From a virus: a stretch of 27,816 nucleotides of DNA. The translations under genes and the position numbers were made by a program. The notes beneath the pieces are model-generated. The model was not told where the DNA came from and made no database searches. It was given only the letters and a program-made list of their open reading frames with translations. The stretch lies in the IMG/VR virus record IMGVR_UViG_3300018019_000030, positions 1 through 27,816 of that record. One strand, given 5' to 3'. Shown here piece after piece: positions 20,637 to 27,767 of the stretch (positions are counted from its first letter, which is position 1; every line of letters starts with the position of its first letter).

Positions 20637-20747
20637 GTGAGAAGACCGGAAATCACCCGCGCCGACGTCGTGTGGATCGTCGTCTGCATCCTGATTTTCG
20701 TCGGCGCCATCGTCTTCGCACATTTCATGATGCGGCTGGAGAACTAG
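20637..20747 (+). CDS. 36-aa single-pass membrane peptide
   Basis: The start is GTG at 20637, preceded by GGGAG. A polar start (VRRPEITRADV) leads into one hydrophobic helix (WIVVCILIFVGAIVFAHFMM). It starts 19 bp after the tRNA-like gene and ends 2 bp before the next ATG. Function unknown; the tight packing supports expression. Confidence 0.52.
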   Translation: MRRPEITRADVVWIVVCILIFVGAIVFAHFMMRLEN

Positions 20748-20749
20748 CG

Positions 20750-21067
20750 ATGACTATCATCTTCGGCGGCCGCCCCAACGGATTGCGCATGTGCCGCGGC
20801 TGCGGCTGCGACGACAACCCCGCCTGCGTCGATGCGCGCGGCAATGCCTGCGCCTGGGTGCTACTCGATTTTACCATCGACGTCGCTGGGCCCGCGCCTC
20901 ACTGCGACGGAAGCTATTGGCGGCCGCAGCTCGGGCAGCTCTCCGTTGAGCAGCTTCCGACCGGCGTCTGCAGCGCCTGCGCCGATCGCATCGGTTGGGA
21001 TATGCGCGAGCTTGCCACGATGGGCATCGGCGATCTCGATCTCGGCGACGCAGAGGAAGCAGCATGA
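20750..21067 (+). CDS. Cys-rich zinc-binding-like phage protein
   Basis: This 105-aa protein has MCRGCGCDDNPACVDARGNA then CAWVLLDF near residues 14-37, and CSACADRIGW around 74-83. The pattern CxxCGC..DNPAC....G..C.W ... LCsxC is seen in small phage proteins thought to bind zinc. The acidic C-terminus ends on the next start (ATGA). No enzymatic motif; a nucleic-acid or protein adapter is the best guess. Confidence 0.7.
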   Translation: MTIIFGGRPNGLRMCRGCGCDDNPACVDARGNACAWVLLDFTIDVAGPAPHCDGSYWRPQLGQLSVEQLPTGVCSACADRIGWDMRELATMGIGDLDLGDAEEAA

Positions 21068-21231
21068 AGACCATCGGCTTTAATCGCATGCGCTATCTGT
21101 CGTTTCGGTCGCAAAGTGACTTGGCGTTGGCCTGGGCGCGCGACATTGACGCCGGCGAAGCCGCCAAGCGTCCACTGCTGGAACGTCTGTTTATCGTGAT
21201 CCAATATTTTCAGCGGAAGGAAGCGGCGTGA
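21064..21231 (+). CDS. 55-aa hypothetical protein
   Basis: The protein begins MKTIGFNRMRYLSFRSQSDL and continues as a basic and helical sequence with an aromatic C-terminus (LERLFIVIQYFQRK). ATGA overlap upstream and TGATG overlap downstream support translation. No family recognised. Confidence 0.55.
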   Translation: MKTIGFNRMRYLSFRSQSDLALAWARDIDAGEAAKRPLLERLFIVIQYFQRKEAA

Positions 21232-21587
21232 TGGCGACGGTCGCAACCCGCGTCGCATCGGGCGGTCAGATCGGGACGAAGCTGCGCCGCGTCGGCGACC
21301 GTGAGGGTTATCCGCACGGCGGCATCGGCCATTGGTGTCCGGCATGCCATGTGATGCACGTCTTCGCCGCCTGGAAATGGGACGACAACGTCGCCGCGCC
21401 GACGTTCATCGGCTACCGCACCGTCGCCTGGGGCGACCAGGCGAACGCGCGCTTCAAGGGTTTCGGCGGCGGCATATGCCACTACACGCTGATCGCCGGC
21501 ATGCTCGAATTTTTTCCCGACAGCACGCACGCGCTGCGCGGTCGGAGCCTGCCGCTACCGGATCTTCCCGGCCACCTGGTCGATTGA
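21231..21587 (+). CDS. CxxC small phage protein, DUF6527-like (copy 2)
   Basis: This protein is 118 aa from ATG 21231 (a GTG one codon earlier is also possible). HWCPACHVMHVFAA, WKWDDNVAAPTF, GGICHYTLIAGMLEFFPDST and HALRGRSLPLPDLPG match, in order, the motifs of the minus-strand protein at 10003-10335. It lacks the PSI segment and has a longer insertion. Two diverged members in one prophage, one in each early operon, is unusual. The role is unknown; a shared zinc site is likely. Confidence 0.75.
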   Translation: MATVATRVASGGQIGTKLRRVGDREGYPHGGIGHWCPACHVMHVFAAWKWDDNVAAPTFIGYRTVAWGDQANARFKGFGGGICHYTLIAGMLEFFPDSTHALRGRSLPLPDLPGHLVD

Positions 21588-21639
21588 AATTTTTTGTGCT
21601 GTGGCGTCCCGCGTCCGAGCAAACACCACGAGGAACGCC

Positions 21640-21909
21640 ATGGCTCATTCCATCGAAGCCCGAGTTCGCACCATCATCGCCGAAGCGATTGACGCGCCGC
21701 CCGAGTTCGTGCGGCCGGAAACCGCGCTGCGGCTCGGCGACCATGATATCGGCTGGCACGGGCTCTACGAGATCGCCGATCGCCTCGAGCGCGATTACGG
21801 CATCCACTTCGACCTCGGCGCCGCCGACATCTGGACCACCGTCACCGACGTCATCGTCGCCACCGAGCAGCTCGTCGCCACCAAGGCCGCGCAACGGAGC
21901 GCGGCATGA
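21640..21909 (+). CDS. Acyl-carrier-protein-like protein without the prosthetic-group serine
   Basis: This 89-aa protein has an SD (AGGA) 6 nt before the ATG. The helical layout follows ACP: helix 1 MAHSIEARVRTIIAEAIDAP, loop, then LRLGDHDIGWHGLYEIADRL at the position of the usual GADSL motif, and a last helix TVTDVIVATEQLV. Position DS is replaced by D-I in HDIGWH, so the Ser that carries phosphopantetheine in true ACPs seems absent. It may be an ACP mimic that binds ACP partners without carrying acyl groups. The fold call is by pattern only. Overlaps the next gene by ATGA. Confidence 0.55.
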   Translation: MAHSIEARVRTIIAEAIDAPPEFVRPETALRLGDHDIGWHGLYEIADRLERDYGIHFDLGAADIWTTVTDVIVATEQLVATKAAQRSAA

Positions 21910-22310
21910 CCAGGCGCCCCAACCTCACCGCCGCCGAAAAGGAGTATGCGGCCGAGCGCCGCGAGCACGGCTGGTCGCACGATCGCATCGCGAAGGTACT
22001 ATGCTGCTCGCCTGGCGCCGTCGCGTGGCATTGTCTCGCGATGGGCGCCGACCCTCCCAACGCCAAGCCAATCAACAAGACGATCAAGGGACCGCTCAGA
22101 TACATGCGGAGCGGCAAGCCCGTGCGGCGCTTCACGGCGATCGATGATCAAGAGCTGCTCGCGCTCAGTCTCGCCGGCAAGACGCACTCGCAGATCGCTA
22201 AGGTGATGGGGCGCCAGCCAAAAAGCATCCGCGGCCGATTGATGATGCTCGCGCGCCAGGAGGTGCGCCCTGAGAAGGCGTTGCCCCTGTTGTCGCGGAG
22301 CACGGCATGA
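21906..22310 (+). CDS. Double HTH/SANT-like DNA-binding protein
   Basis: This 134-aa protein has two similar helix-turn-helix units. The first is LTAAEKEYAAERREHGWSHD followed by RIAKVLCCSPGAVAWH (about 7-43). The second is FTAIDDQELLALSLAGKTHS followed by QIAKVMGRQPKSIRGRL (about 76-112). The first resembles a sigma-region-4-like HTH, the second a Myb/SANT-like unit. Basic residues dominate between them. It is likely a DNA-binding regulator. Coupled on both sides (ATGA). Confidence 0.72.
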   Translation: MTRRPNLTAAEKEYAAERREHGWSHDRIAKVLCCSPGAVAWHCLAMGADPPNAKPINKTIKGPLRYMRSGKPVRRFTAIDDQELLALSLAGKTHSQIAKVMGRQPKSIRGRLMMLARQEVRPEKALPLLSRSTA

Positions 22311-23584
22311 AGGCCTCCGCGGCGGATAGCGCGTTTGCCCGCGCGATGGGCAATCGCCGTTTCGGACAGCAGGCGGCAGTGCCGGCGCGCCCGGCGCCGC
22401 GTGCGGCAGCTCCGGCACTTGTGCCCGCTTTGCGCCCCGGCGATATCCACATTGGCGACGCCGACGACGGAGCGCCGATCGGCATCGACCTGGCCAAGCT
22501 GATCGACGGCCGTTTTCTGATCCAGGGCGTCTCCGGCGCCGGCAAATCCTGGTTGCTTCGTCGGCTGGTGGAACAGACCGCCGGTCTCATCCAACAGATC
22601 GTGGTCGACCCGGAGGACGAGTTCGGCAATCTGGCGCAGAAGCTCGGCATGGTGCACCTGCAGGCGCACCTCCTTGACGCCGCCACGCTCGAGGCCGCCG
22701 CCGCGCGCGCCCGCGAGCATCGCGTTTCGCTCGTGGTCAATTTCTCGCACCTCGAACGCGAAGACCAGATGAAGGCCATGGCCGCCTTCGTCCCGGCGCT
22801 GGTCAACGCGCCGCGCGAGCATTGGCATCCTTGTCTGGTCGCGGTCGACGAGGCGCAGCTATTCGCGCCCTATGGCGGCGTCAGCGAAGCGCCATTGGTG
22901 CGCAAGGCCTCGATCGCGGCGCTGATCGATCTCGCCAACCGCGGCCGCAAGCGCGGGCTCGCCTGCGTGCTGGCGACTTTGCGCCTGGCGCGGCTGGCAT
23001 CGTCGGTGAAGGCCGAGGTCCTCAACATGATGATCGGGCTCAATACGCTCGATCGCGACATCCGCAGCGCCGCGGAAACCATCGGCTGGGATGCGCGGCG
23101 CGCCTTTGACCGGCTGCCGCTGCTCGAGCCGGGAAATTTCGTCGCGGTCGGCCCGGCGTTTTCGCGCTCACCGGTCATGCTCAAGGTCGGCCCGGTGCAG
23201 ACGCAGCATCGCGGCGCGACGCCGGCATTGGCTGCGCCGCCGGCGCACGATCGCCGCGCGGCGGCCGAGCTCCTCGAGATCGACGAGCTCGTCGACGCCA
23301 GCGCTGCGGACGCGCGTTTGCGCGAGCAGCATGCCCGGGCGCCCGGTTTGCGCCAGATCCGCGCCTTCATCCGCGACGAGGCGTTCGCCGATTGCGGCCG
23401 CGTGTGGGGCGCGCTGCGCAAGGTCGCGCCCGATGGCGCGAAGATCTGCGATCTCGCCAAGCACCTTAATCGCAAGCCTGACGACATCGGCGCGGCGCTG
23501 GCGCTGCTCGACAATTACGGCGCGGTGGAATTTTCCGGCGATGGCGCCACGCGCGCGGCGCGCATCGCGGAGGACATGCTGTGA
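22307..23584 (+). CDS. HerA/FtsK-like P-loop ATPase
   Basis: This 425-aa protein has Walker A GVSGAGKS at 74-81, the DPEDEFGNL motif typical of HerA/DUF87 ATPases at 101-109, and Walker B CLVAVDEAQ at 176-184. A region LANRGRKRGLACVLATLRLARL, where the arginine finger is expected, and a C-terminal winged-helix-like tail (ICDLAKHLNRKPDDIGAALALL) follow. HerA-type enzymes are hexameric DNA translocases that work with nucleases in end processing or genome packaging. A phage version in the recombination operon, followed by a DNA-binding protein, suggests DNA movement or end processing. No nuclease is adjacent. Confidence 0.82.
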   Translation: MKASAADSAFARAMGNRRFGQQAAVPARPAPRAAAPALVPALRPGDIHIGDADDGAPIGIDLAKLIDGRFLIQGVSGAGKSWLLRRLVEQTAGLIQQIVVDPEDEFGNLAQKLGMVHLQAHLLDAATLEAAAARAREHRVSLVVNFSHLEREDQMKAMAAFVPALVNAPREHWHPCLVAVDEAQLFAPYGGVSEAPLVRKASIAALIDLANRGRKRGLACVLATLRLARLASSVKAEVLNMMIGLNTLDRDIRSAAETIGWDARRAFDRLPLLEPGNFVAVGPAFSRSPVMLKVGPVQTQHRGATPALAAPPAHDRRAAAELLEIDELVDASAADARLREQHARAPGLRQIRAFIRDEAFADCGRVWGALRKVAPDGAKICDLAKHLNRKPDDIGAALALLDNYGAVEFSGDGATRAARIAEDML

Positions 23585-24432
23585 GCGGGCTCGCGCGCGT
23601 CTCCTTCAAAACCGGTCGCGCGCGCCTGCCGCGGTTATCGCCGCCGCGCGTCATCGGCAAACAGGCGAGCCATTGGTGGACCGACGCCGAGAAGAAGATC
23701 ATCAAAAAATATTATCCAAAAGGCGGCAGCCACGCCTGTCTCGCTCACCTCGGCCCTCACCGCACCCCAAGTGGGGTCTATCAGCAGGCGTGCAAGCTCG
23801 GCCTGACCACACCGCACGGCGCCGCCGACTATAAGGGCGAAAACGGCCGGGTCGTCGCGCCGCCGCGTTTCGACGATGAGCTACGCGCGTTTTATCAGAA
23901 TGGCGACGGAAAGAAGCGCGGCGAATGCAACGCGTTTGCCGACAAGTGTGGACTGCCGCGCTGGTGGGTGACGAAGCGTGCCACGAAGCTCGGCCTGGTC
24001 ATGCCGCACAGGAAGGAGCCGCCATGGACTGTGGCCGAGGTCAGGCTCGTCGGCAAGGTGCCGCTGCACGATATCGACAAGTGCGCGAAAATCTTCCGAC
24101 AGCACGGCTTCGCCCGGTCGCCGACGGCGATCAAAGTCAAGGCGACCCGGCTCGGCATCTCGCGGCGGTTCAACGAAGGCTGCTCGCTGAGACAGGCGAG
24201 CGAGATCGTGGGCTTTGATAGCAAGAACTTCGGCACGATGGTTGCCAAGGGCGAAGTCAAGGCCAGGCGCCGCGCCGACAGACGTTTGCCGCAACAGGGC
24301 GGTTCGCGCTGGATCATCAAGCCCGCGGATCTGCGCCGCTTCGTGCTCGACAATCTCGACCGCATCGATCTGCGTAAGGTGGAGAAATTTGCCTTCGTGC
24401 AGCTGATCGCCAACGAGAGACTATCGCCATGA
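23581..24432 (+). CDS. Multi-domain Myb/SANT-like DNA-binding protein
   Basis: This 283-aa protein has a GTG start overlapping the ATPase stop. It has repeated HTH-like units, each with an aromatic start: WWTDAEKKIIKKYYPKGGSH (about 32-51), WWVTKRATKLGLVMP (about 127-141), then WTVAEVRLVGKVPLHDIDKC and TAIKVKATRLGISRR. A possible fourth, MerR-like unit follows (LRQASEIVGFDSKNFGTMVA) near 200-220. It is very basic. It is likely the DNA-targeting partner of the HerA-like ATPase, from gene order. No catalytic residues seen. Confidence 0.7.
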   Translation: MSGLARVSFKTGRARLPRLSPPRVIGKQASHWWTDAEKKIIKKYYPKGGSHACLAHLGPHRTPSGVYQQACKLGLTTPHGAADYKGENGRVVAPPRFDDELRAFYQNGDGKKRGECNAFADKCGLPRWWVTKRATKLGLVMPHRKEPPWTVAEVRLVGKVPLHDIDKCAKIFRQHGFARSPTAIKVKATRLGISRRFNEGCSLRQASEIVGFDSKNFGTMVAKGEVKARRRADRRLPQQGGSRWIIKPADLRRFVLDNLDRIDLRKVEKFAFVQLIANERLSP

Positions 24433-24677
24433 AGACCTTCTCCCTCGCCCAGCAGATCGAGGAAGTCGACCGCGAGCTCGAGCTGCGCCGGCGCGTCTAT
24501 CCGGGCCAGGTCCGCAGCGGCGCCATGCGCCAGTCGGTTGCCGACTATCACATGGCGCGCATGCAGGCGGTGTTGACGTCGCTGCGATGGCTGCAGGCGA
24601 ATGAGACGGACGTCCGCGCCTTTGTGGTAGCCAAAAGGACGAAGACGGCCGCCGAGCCGGGAAGCGAGGCGGCATGA
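24429..24677 (+). CDS. 82-aa hypothetical protein
   Basis: The protein begins MKTFSLAQQIEEVDRELELR and is helical and charged (RVYPGQVRSGAMRQSVADYHMARMQAVLTSLRWLQ) with a Pro/Ala tail. The pattern (S/T)LA.QI.EVDREL..RR.VYP is one I recall from small alphaproteobacterial phage proteins of unknown function. ATGA overlap with the upstream gene. Confidence 0.65.
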   Translation: MKTFSLAQQIEEVDRELELRRRVYPGQVRSGAMRQSVADYHMARMQAVLTSLRWLQANETDVRAFVVAKRTKTAAEPGSEAA

Positions 24678-24742
24678 CCCTTCGCCACAAAATTGCGGCC
24701 ACACTCGCCCCGTTGTCACACACAAACGCTGAGACCCACTAG
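24674..24742 (+). CDS. 22-aa ORF, doubtful
   Basis: The ORF begins MTLRHKIAATLAPLSHTNAE and ends at a TAG directly before the next ATG. It overlaps the previous stop (ATGA). It may be the remnant of a longer gene broken by the stop, or just a spacer. Confidence 0.25.
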   Translation: MTLRHKIAATLAPLSHTNAETH

Positions 24743-24940
24743 ATGTTGACGGAAGTCGAGACGGTCGAACAAGAAGCCACACGTCGTTTCTCTTGGGCCT
24801 TTCCGCCAGAGAGTGACAAAGAGGACGAACGCCGCCGCGTAGAAGGCCGCAAGCCACGTTGCGGGGGCGATTGGGAGCCAACAAGACAGGCGTGCATTGA
24901 GGACGTAATCAGGATGCGACAGGCTAACCACAAACGGTAG
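24743..24940 (+). CDS. 65-aa hypothetical protein
   Basis: The protein begins MLTEVETVEQEATRRFSWAF, with an acidic/basic middle and CGGDWEPTRQACIEDVIRMR near the end. It is the best plus-strand reading of this stretch. Minus-strand ORFs (24716-24985 and 24739-25041) cover the same DNA but run against the operon. The base composition is less GC-rich than its neighbours. Assignment is unsure. Confidence 0.42.
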   Translation: MLTEVETVEQEATRRFSWAFPPESDKEDERRRVEGRKPRCGGDWEPTRQACIEDVIRMRQANHKR

Positions 24941-24954
24941 GGCTGTGTGTCTAA

Positions 24955-25137
24955 ATGGCGGACGCTTTGAAAGCACACATCGCACAATGTCCGGAGCATC
25001 CGATGGCGGCGATTATTAAATCGCTCCGGGCTGCCTCCCACGCATCGCGAAGCTATCAGTATGGCAATGCCTCGCCCGATCTTGCGGAGGAAATCGCTAA
25101 CGATGCTGATGCCACCATCGCCAAGGTCAAGCCATGA
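24955..25137 (+). CDS. 60-aa hypothetical protein
   Basis: The protein begins MADALKAHIAQCPEHPMAAI and continues with SLRAASHASRSYQYGNASPD and LAEEIANDADATI. It is helical and mostly polar, with no family. The ATG lies 14 bp after the previous stop without a good SD, and its stop overlaps the ASCH gene start (ATGA). Confidence 0.58.
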   Translation: MADALKAHIAQCPEHPMAAIIKSLRAASHASRSYQYGNASPDLAEEIANDADATIAKVKP

Positions 25138-25688
25138 CCGCGCGGCCGCTCACCGACGCCGAGATTGCGGCAGCGAAGTTTGTTCGGCGCATGAAGGCGC
25201 TCACAATTTGGCAGCCATGGGCATCACTGATCATTGTCGGCGCCAAGCCCTACGAGTTCCGCGGCTGGGATTTTCGCATCCGCGAGCCCGAACTGGTCGG
25301 TGTGCGCGTTGTCATCCACGCCGGCGCGCGGCCGGTGAAACTGATCGAGGTCGAGGATCTGTTGCGACGGCTCGGCGGCGACGACGATATGACCGGCCTC
25401 GTGGTCGACAAGGCACGGCAGCTGCTCGAGCGAGTACGCGACGCCTATAAATGCCGCCTGCTTCCGCTTTCCGCCGGCCTCGGCACCGCGATCATCGGCC
25501 GGCCGCGCAATGCCGGCATCATTTTCGGTGCCAATGTCGCTGACAGCGATCGCGGCGCCTTCAATTTTGCCTGGCCGCTTTCCGACGTGCGCGCGTTCGA
25601 CACGCCGATTCCGGCGCGCGGCGCGCAGGGCTTCTGGACCTGGCCCTATTCGATACCCGGGGAGGCTGCCCGTGGCGATGCGGCATAG
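25134..25688 (+). CDS. ASCH-domain protein
   Basis: This protein is up to 184 aa. An internal ATG at 25191 gives MKALTIWQPWASLIIVGAKP, the canonical ASCH start, so residues 1-19 may be an extension. The motifs MKALTI.QPWA.LI..G.K..E.R, VVIHAGARPV and GTAIIGR fit ASCH (PUA-like) domains, which bind RNA or nucleotides and in some cases act as nucleases or hydrolases. The Lys in GAKPYEFR and the Glu are kept. The role in this phage is open; ASCH proteins are common in phage accessory regions. Confidence 0.8.
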   Translation: MTARPLTDAEIAAAKFVRRMKALTIWQPWASLIIVGAKPYEFRGWDFRIREPELVGVRVVIHAGARPVKLIEVEDLLRRLGGDDDMTGLVVDKARQLLERVRDAYKCRLLPLSAGLGTAIIGRPRNAGIIFGANVADSDRGAFNFAWPLSDVRAFDTPIPARGAQGFWTWPYSIPGEAARGDAA

Positions 25689-25962
25689 GCGCGAGGCCGG
25701 CGACGTGCCGCCGATCATGGCCGCCTACCATATGGGCTGCGCCTCGCTGGCGGAGTTCGAGCAGAAGCTCCCTGCCCTGCTCGGCCGCGGCTTCCCGGCG
25801 CCCGACGAGACCACCGGCAATTTCGATCTCGACGCGATCAAGGCCTGGCGCCGCTCGCGTCATCCACAGCTTTTCCCTTCCGATCGCTTGCTCGTCGGCC
25901 CGACTGCGCGCGACGCTAGAGACGTCGTGCCCGGCCGGCTGGCGAGGATTCGCGGTGGGTGA
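25672..25962 (+). CDS. Excisionase/AlpA-like winged-helix protein
   Basis: This 96-aa protein starts at GTG 25672, with GGAGG 6 nt upstream (an ATG 2 codons later is also possible). The segment MAAYHMGCASLAEFEQKLPA, then GRGFPAPDETTGNFDLDAIKAWRRSRHP, fits the MerR-like winged helix found in AlpA/Xis proteins next to integrase genes. Such proteins bend attachment DNA and direct excision. Its stop overlaps the recombinase start, giving the usual xis-int arrangement. Confidence 0.72.
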   Translation: MAMRHRREAGDVPPIMAAYHMGCASLAEFEQKLPALLGRGFPAPDETTGNFDLDAIKAWRRSRHPQLFPSDRLLVGPTARDARDVVPGRLARIRGG

Positions 25963-27184
25963 CGTGAAAATCCGGTACTACGTCACGCGGCAGCGGCCGG
26001 GAGCCCGCAAGTGGGGTTATTGGGCGCCTTGCCTCGCCCGCGGCGGCAAGCCGACGCTGATGGCCAAGCTCGGCTTCAAGATGGTCGACTGCGGCGAAGA
26101 CGGCCCATACGCCTGGGCGATCGCTCATCAATGGAACGAGCGATGGGATATTGCCCGGGCGAAGCTCGCAAAGGGCGAGACGCCGGAAGTACCGGCAAAA
26201 ATGGAGAGGATATTCCCGGCGGGCAGCCTCGGCGAGGCGTTCGCCCGCTTCCGCGGCACAAAGACCTGGCTGGAGAAAAAGCCTCGCACCCGCGAGGACT
26301 GGCTGCGCGGCTTCAAGCACATCGACCCGATCTTCGGCGACGTCGATCCGAAAACCGTCTCGCTCGAGGATCTCGACTCTTGGTATGCGGCGCTGCTCGC
26401 CGCCGTCGGCATTCGCGAGGCACACCGCGCTATGAAGATCTGGCGCGCGCTATGGCGCATCGCCGGCACGCTGAAGACAGGGCGCGGCGGAAAGTATTGC
26501 GAGCGCGACCAAGATCCATCGCTCGGCATCCGTCGCAAGACGCCGAAGCCACGCAATGCCATCTGGTTCGAGGGTGAGGCCGTGCGCCTGGTCAAGCGCG
26601 CCTGGCGCATGCGCTTTCGCGGCCTCGCCGCCGCGCTCGCGGTCGCCTGGGACTCGATGCTGTCGCCGGTCGACGTGCGCACGCTGACGCCGGCGCAATT
26701 GCGGCGCGACGCGCGTGGGCCGCTGTTTACGCTCGATCGCACTAAGACCGGTGCCCCGGCGATCGCCACGCTCTCCAAGCGCACGGCGCGGCTGCTGGAG
26801 GGCTATCTCGCCACGCTGCCGACACTGCATCCGGATGCGCCGATTTTCCGCACCCGCGGCCACGCCGCGGGCCCAGGGCGGCCGCGGCCGCCGGTCCCTT
26901 ACACCGCTGACACGCTCGGCGACGATTTCCGTGCCGTGCGCGAAGCGGAGTTTCCGGGCGACACGCGCCAGCTGATGGATTTCCGCCGCTCCGGTTCCGT
27001 CGAGGCCGAGGCCGGCGAGGCCGACGAGCGCGGGCTCGCCAAGAAAATGGGCAACACCATCGATAGGAACCGCGCGCTGCGGAACACCTATTTGCCGCCG
27101 AACGCGACGGTGGTGCGGCTCACCGACGAAGCCCGCGTGCGCGGCCGGCGCCGCTTGCGCGAGAGCGGGAATGATCGAAAATGA
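25955..27184 (+). CDS. Divergent tyrosine recombinase (integrase) lacking several catalytic residues
   Basis: This protein is 409 aa; the start is GTG at 25955 or 25964. It has an N-terminal domain at about 5-72 (IRYYVTRQRPGARKWGYWAP), a core-binding domain at about 90-170 and a catalytic domain at about 205-385. Aligned by pattern to integrases, the first Arg is Ser237 (SMLSPVDVRTL). Lys264 is kept (TKTG), HxxR is Met341..Arg344 (LMDFRRSG), the second His is Asn367 (KMGNTI) and Tyr379 is kept (NTYLPP). Three of the six usual positions are therefore altered. It lies beside the tRNA-Asp end with an excisionase-like gene upstream, so it is the probable integrase. Either the family uses other residues, or it is a DNA-binding relic and another enzyme does the chemistry. 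Confidence 0.82.
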   Translation: MGDVKIRYYVTRQRPGARKWGYWAPCLARGGKPTLMAKLGFKMVDCGEDGPYAWAIAHQWNERWDIARAKLAKGETPEVPAKMERIFPAGSLGEAFARFRGTKTWLEKKPRTREDWLRGFKHIDPIFGDVDPKTVSLEDLDSWYAALLAAVGIREAHRAMKIWRALWRIAGTLKTGRGGKYCERDQDPSLGIRRKTPKPRNAIWFEGEAVRLVKRAWRMRFRGLAAALAVAWDSMLSPVDVRTLTPAQLRRDARGPLFTLDRTKTGAPAIATLSKRTARLLEGYLATLPTLHPDAPIFRTRGHAAGPGRPRPPVPYTADTLGDDFRAVREAEFPGDTRQLMDFRRSGSVEAEAGEADERGLAKKMGNTIDRNRALRNTYLPPNATVVRLTDEARVRGRRRLRESGNDRK

Positions 27185-27753
27185 CTGAGCGCATCCCCTA
27201 TTACCGCGTCCTCGGCAAAAAGGACCATGCCTATTGGTGTCCGAACAAGCGCATGCGTTCGCTCGGCTTCGAAATGCAGGCCCTCGGCATTGCCGGGCCT
27301 GCGGCACAGGCGGCTGCGCGCGAACTCAATGCGAGATGGCAGACCGCGCGCAAAGAAAGTCCTGCGCGCCTCGGCGTGCGCGCCCCATCCTTGCAGGCGC
27401 CCGAGGCCGATGTTCACTATGTATATTTTCTCATTGCTGGTGATCGCATCAAGATTGGCGTGTCGCGGACGCCTATGTCCCGGGTTGCTGACGTTGCCCT
27501 TGGAGCGGCTGATCGCGTCCGCGAGGTGCTCGTCGTACCCGGAACGCGCGCCGACGAGAAAAAATTGCACCGGCGGTTTGCCAGCTATAGGACGCGGGGC
27601 GAATGGTTCGTCGCGAACCGGGCCCTCCAGCTCACGATCATGCGTTGTGCGGCCGCCGGCGCGGTGGTGCACGACGGGCCCGAATCCGGAACGAATAATG
27701 GGCTTGGAGTCGAATCACGGGAGGGGGTACCGCTTGAATCACATGCCGTCTAA
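27181..27753 (+). CDS. GIY-YIG (MUG113/T5orf172-type) nuclease with recombinase-like N-terminal domain
   Basis: This protein is 190 aa and overlaps the recombinase stop (ATGA). Residues about 80-150 form the GIY-YIG-type domain: VYFLIAGDRIKIGVS with KIG at 91-93, Arg101, Glu126 and His130 (ADEKKLHRRF), GEWF at 140-143. All key positions are present. Residues about 5-57 (IPYYRVLGKKDHAYWCPNKR, SLGFEMQALGIAGP, ARELNARWQTAR) match in order the N-terminal domain of the adjacent recombinase. The shared domain suggests both bind the same DNA sites, presumably attachment-site arms. A 40-residue tail has no features. It lies 14 bp from the tRNA-Asp 3' end. Confidence 0.8.
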   Translation: MTERIPYYRVLGKKDHAYWCPNKRMRSLGFEMQALGIAGPAAQAAARELNARWQTARKESPARLGVRAPSLQAPEADVHYVYFLIAGDRIKIGVSRTPMSRVADVALGAADRVREVLVVPGTRADEKKLHRRFASYRTRGEWFVANRALQLTIMRCAAAGAVVHDGPESGTNNGLGVESREGVPLESHAV

Positions 27754-27767
27754 GTTATTGAGATTGC

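Noticed and set aside
23895-24884. 329-aa minus-strand ORF
   Set aside because: It is antisense to the SANT-like protein, whose frame has clear domain repeats and coupled starts.
24716-25041. Minus-strand ORFs of 89 and 100 aa, one with a hydrophobic stretch
   Set aside because: They run against the operon, have no SD, and overlap plus-strand ORFs of equal or better quality. Kept in mind as the weakest-decided stretch.
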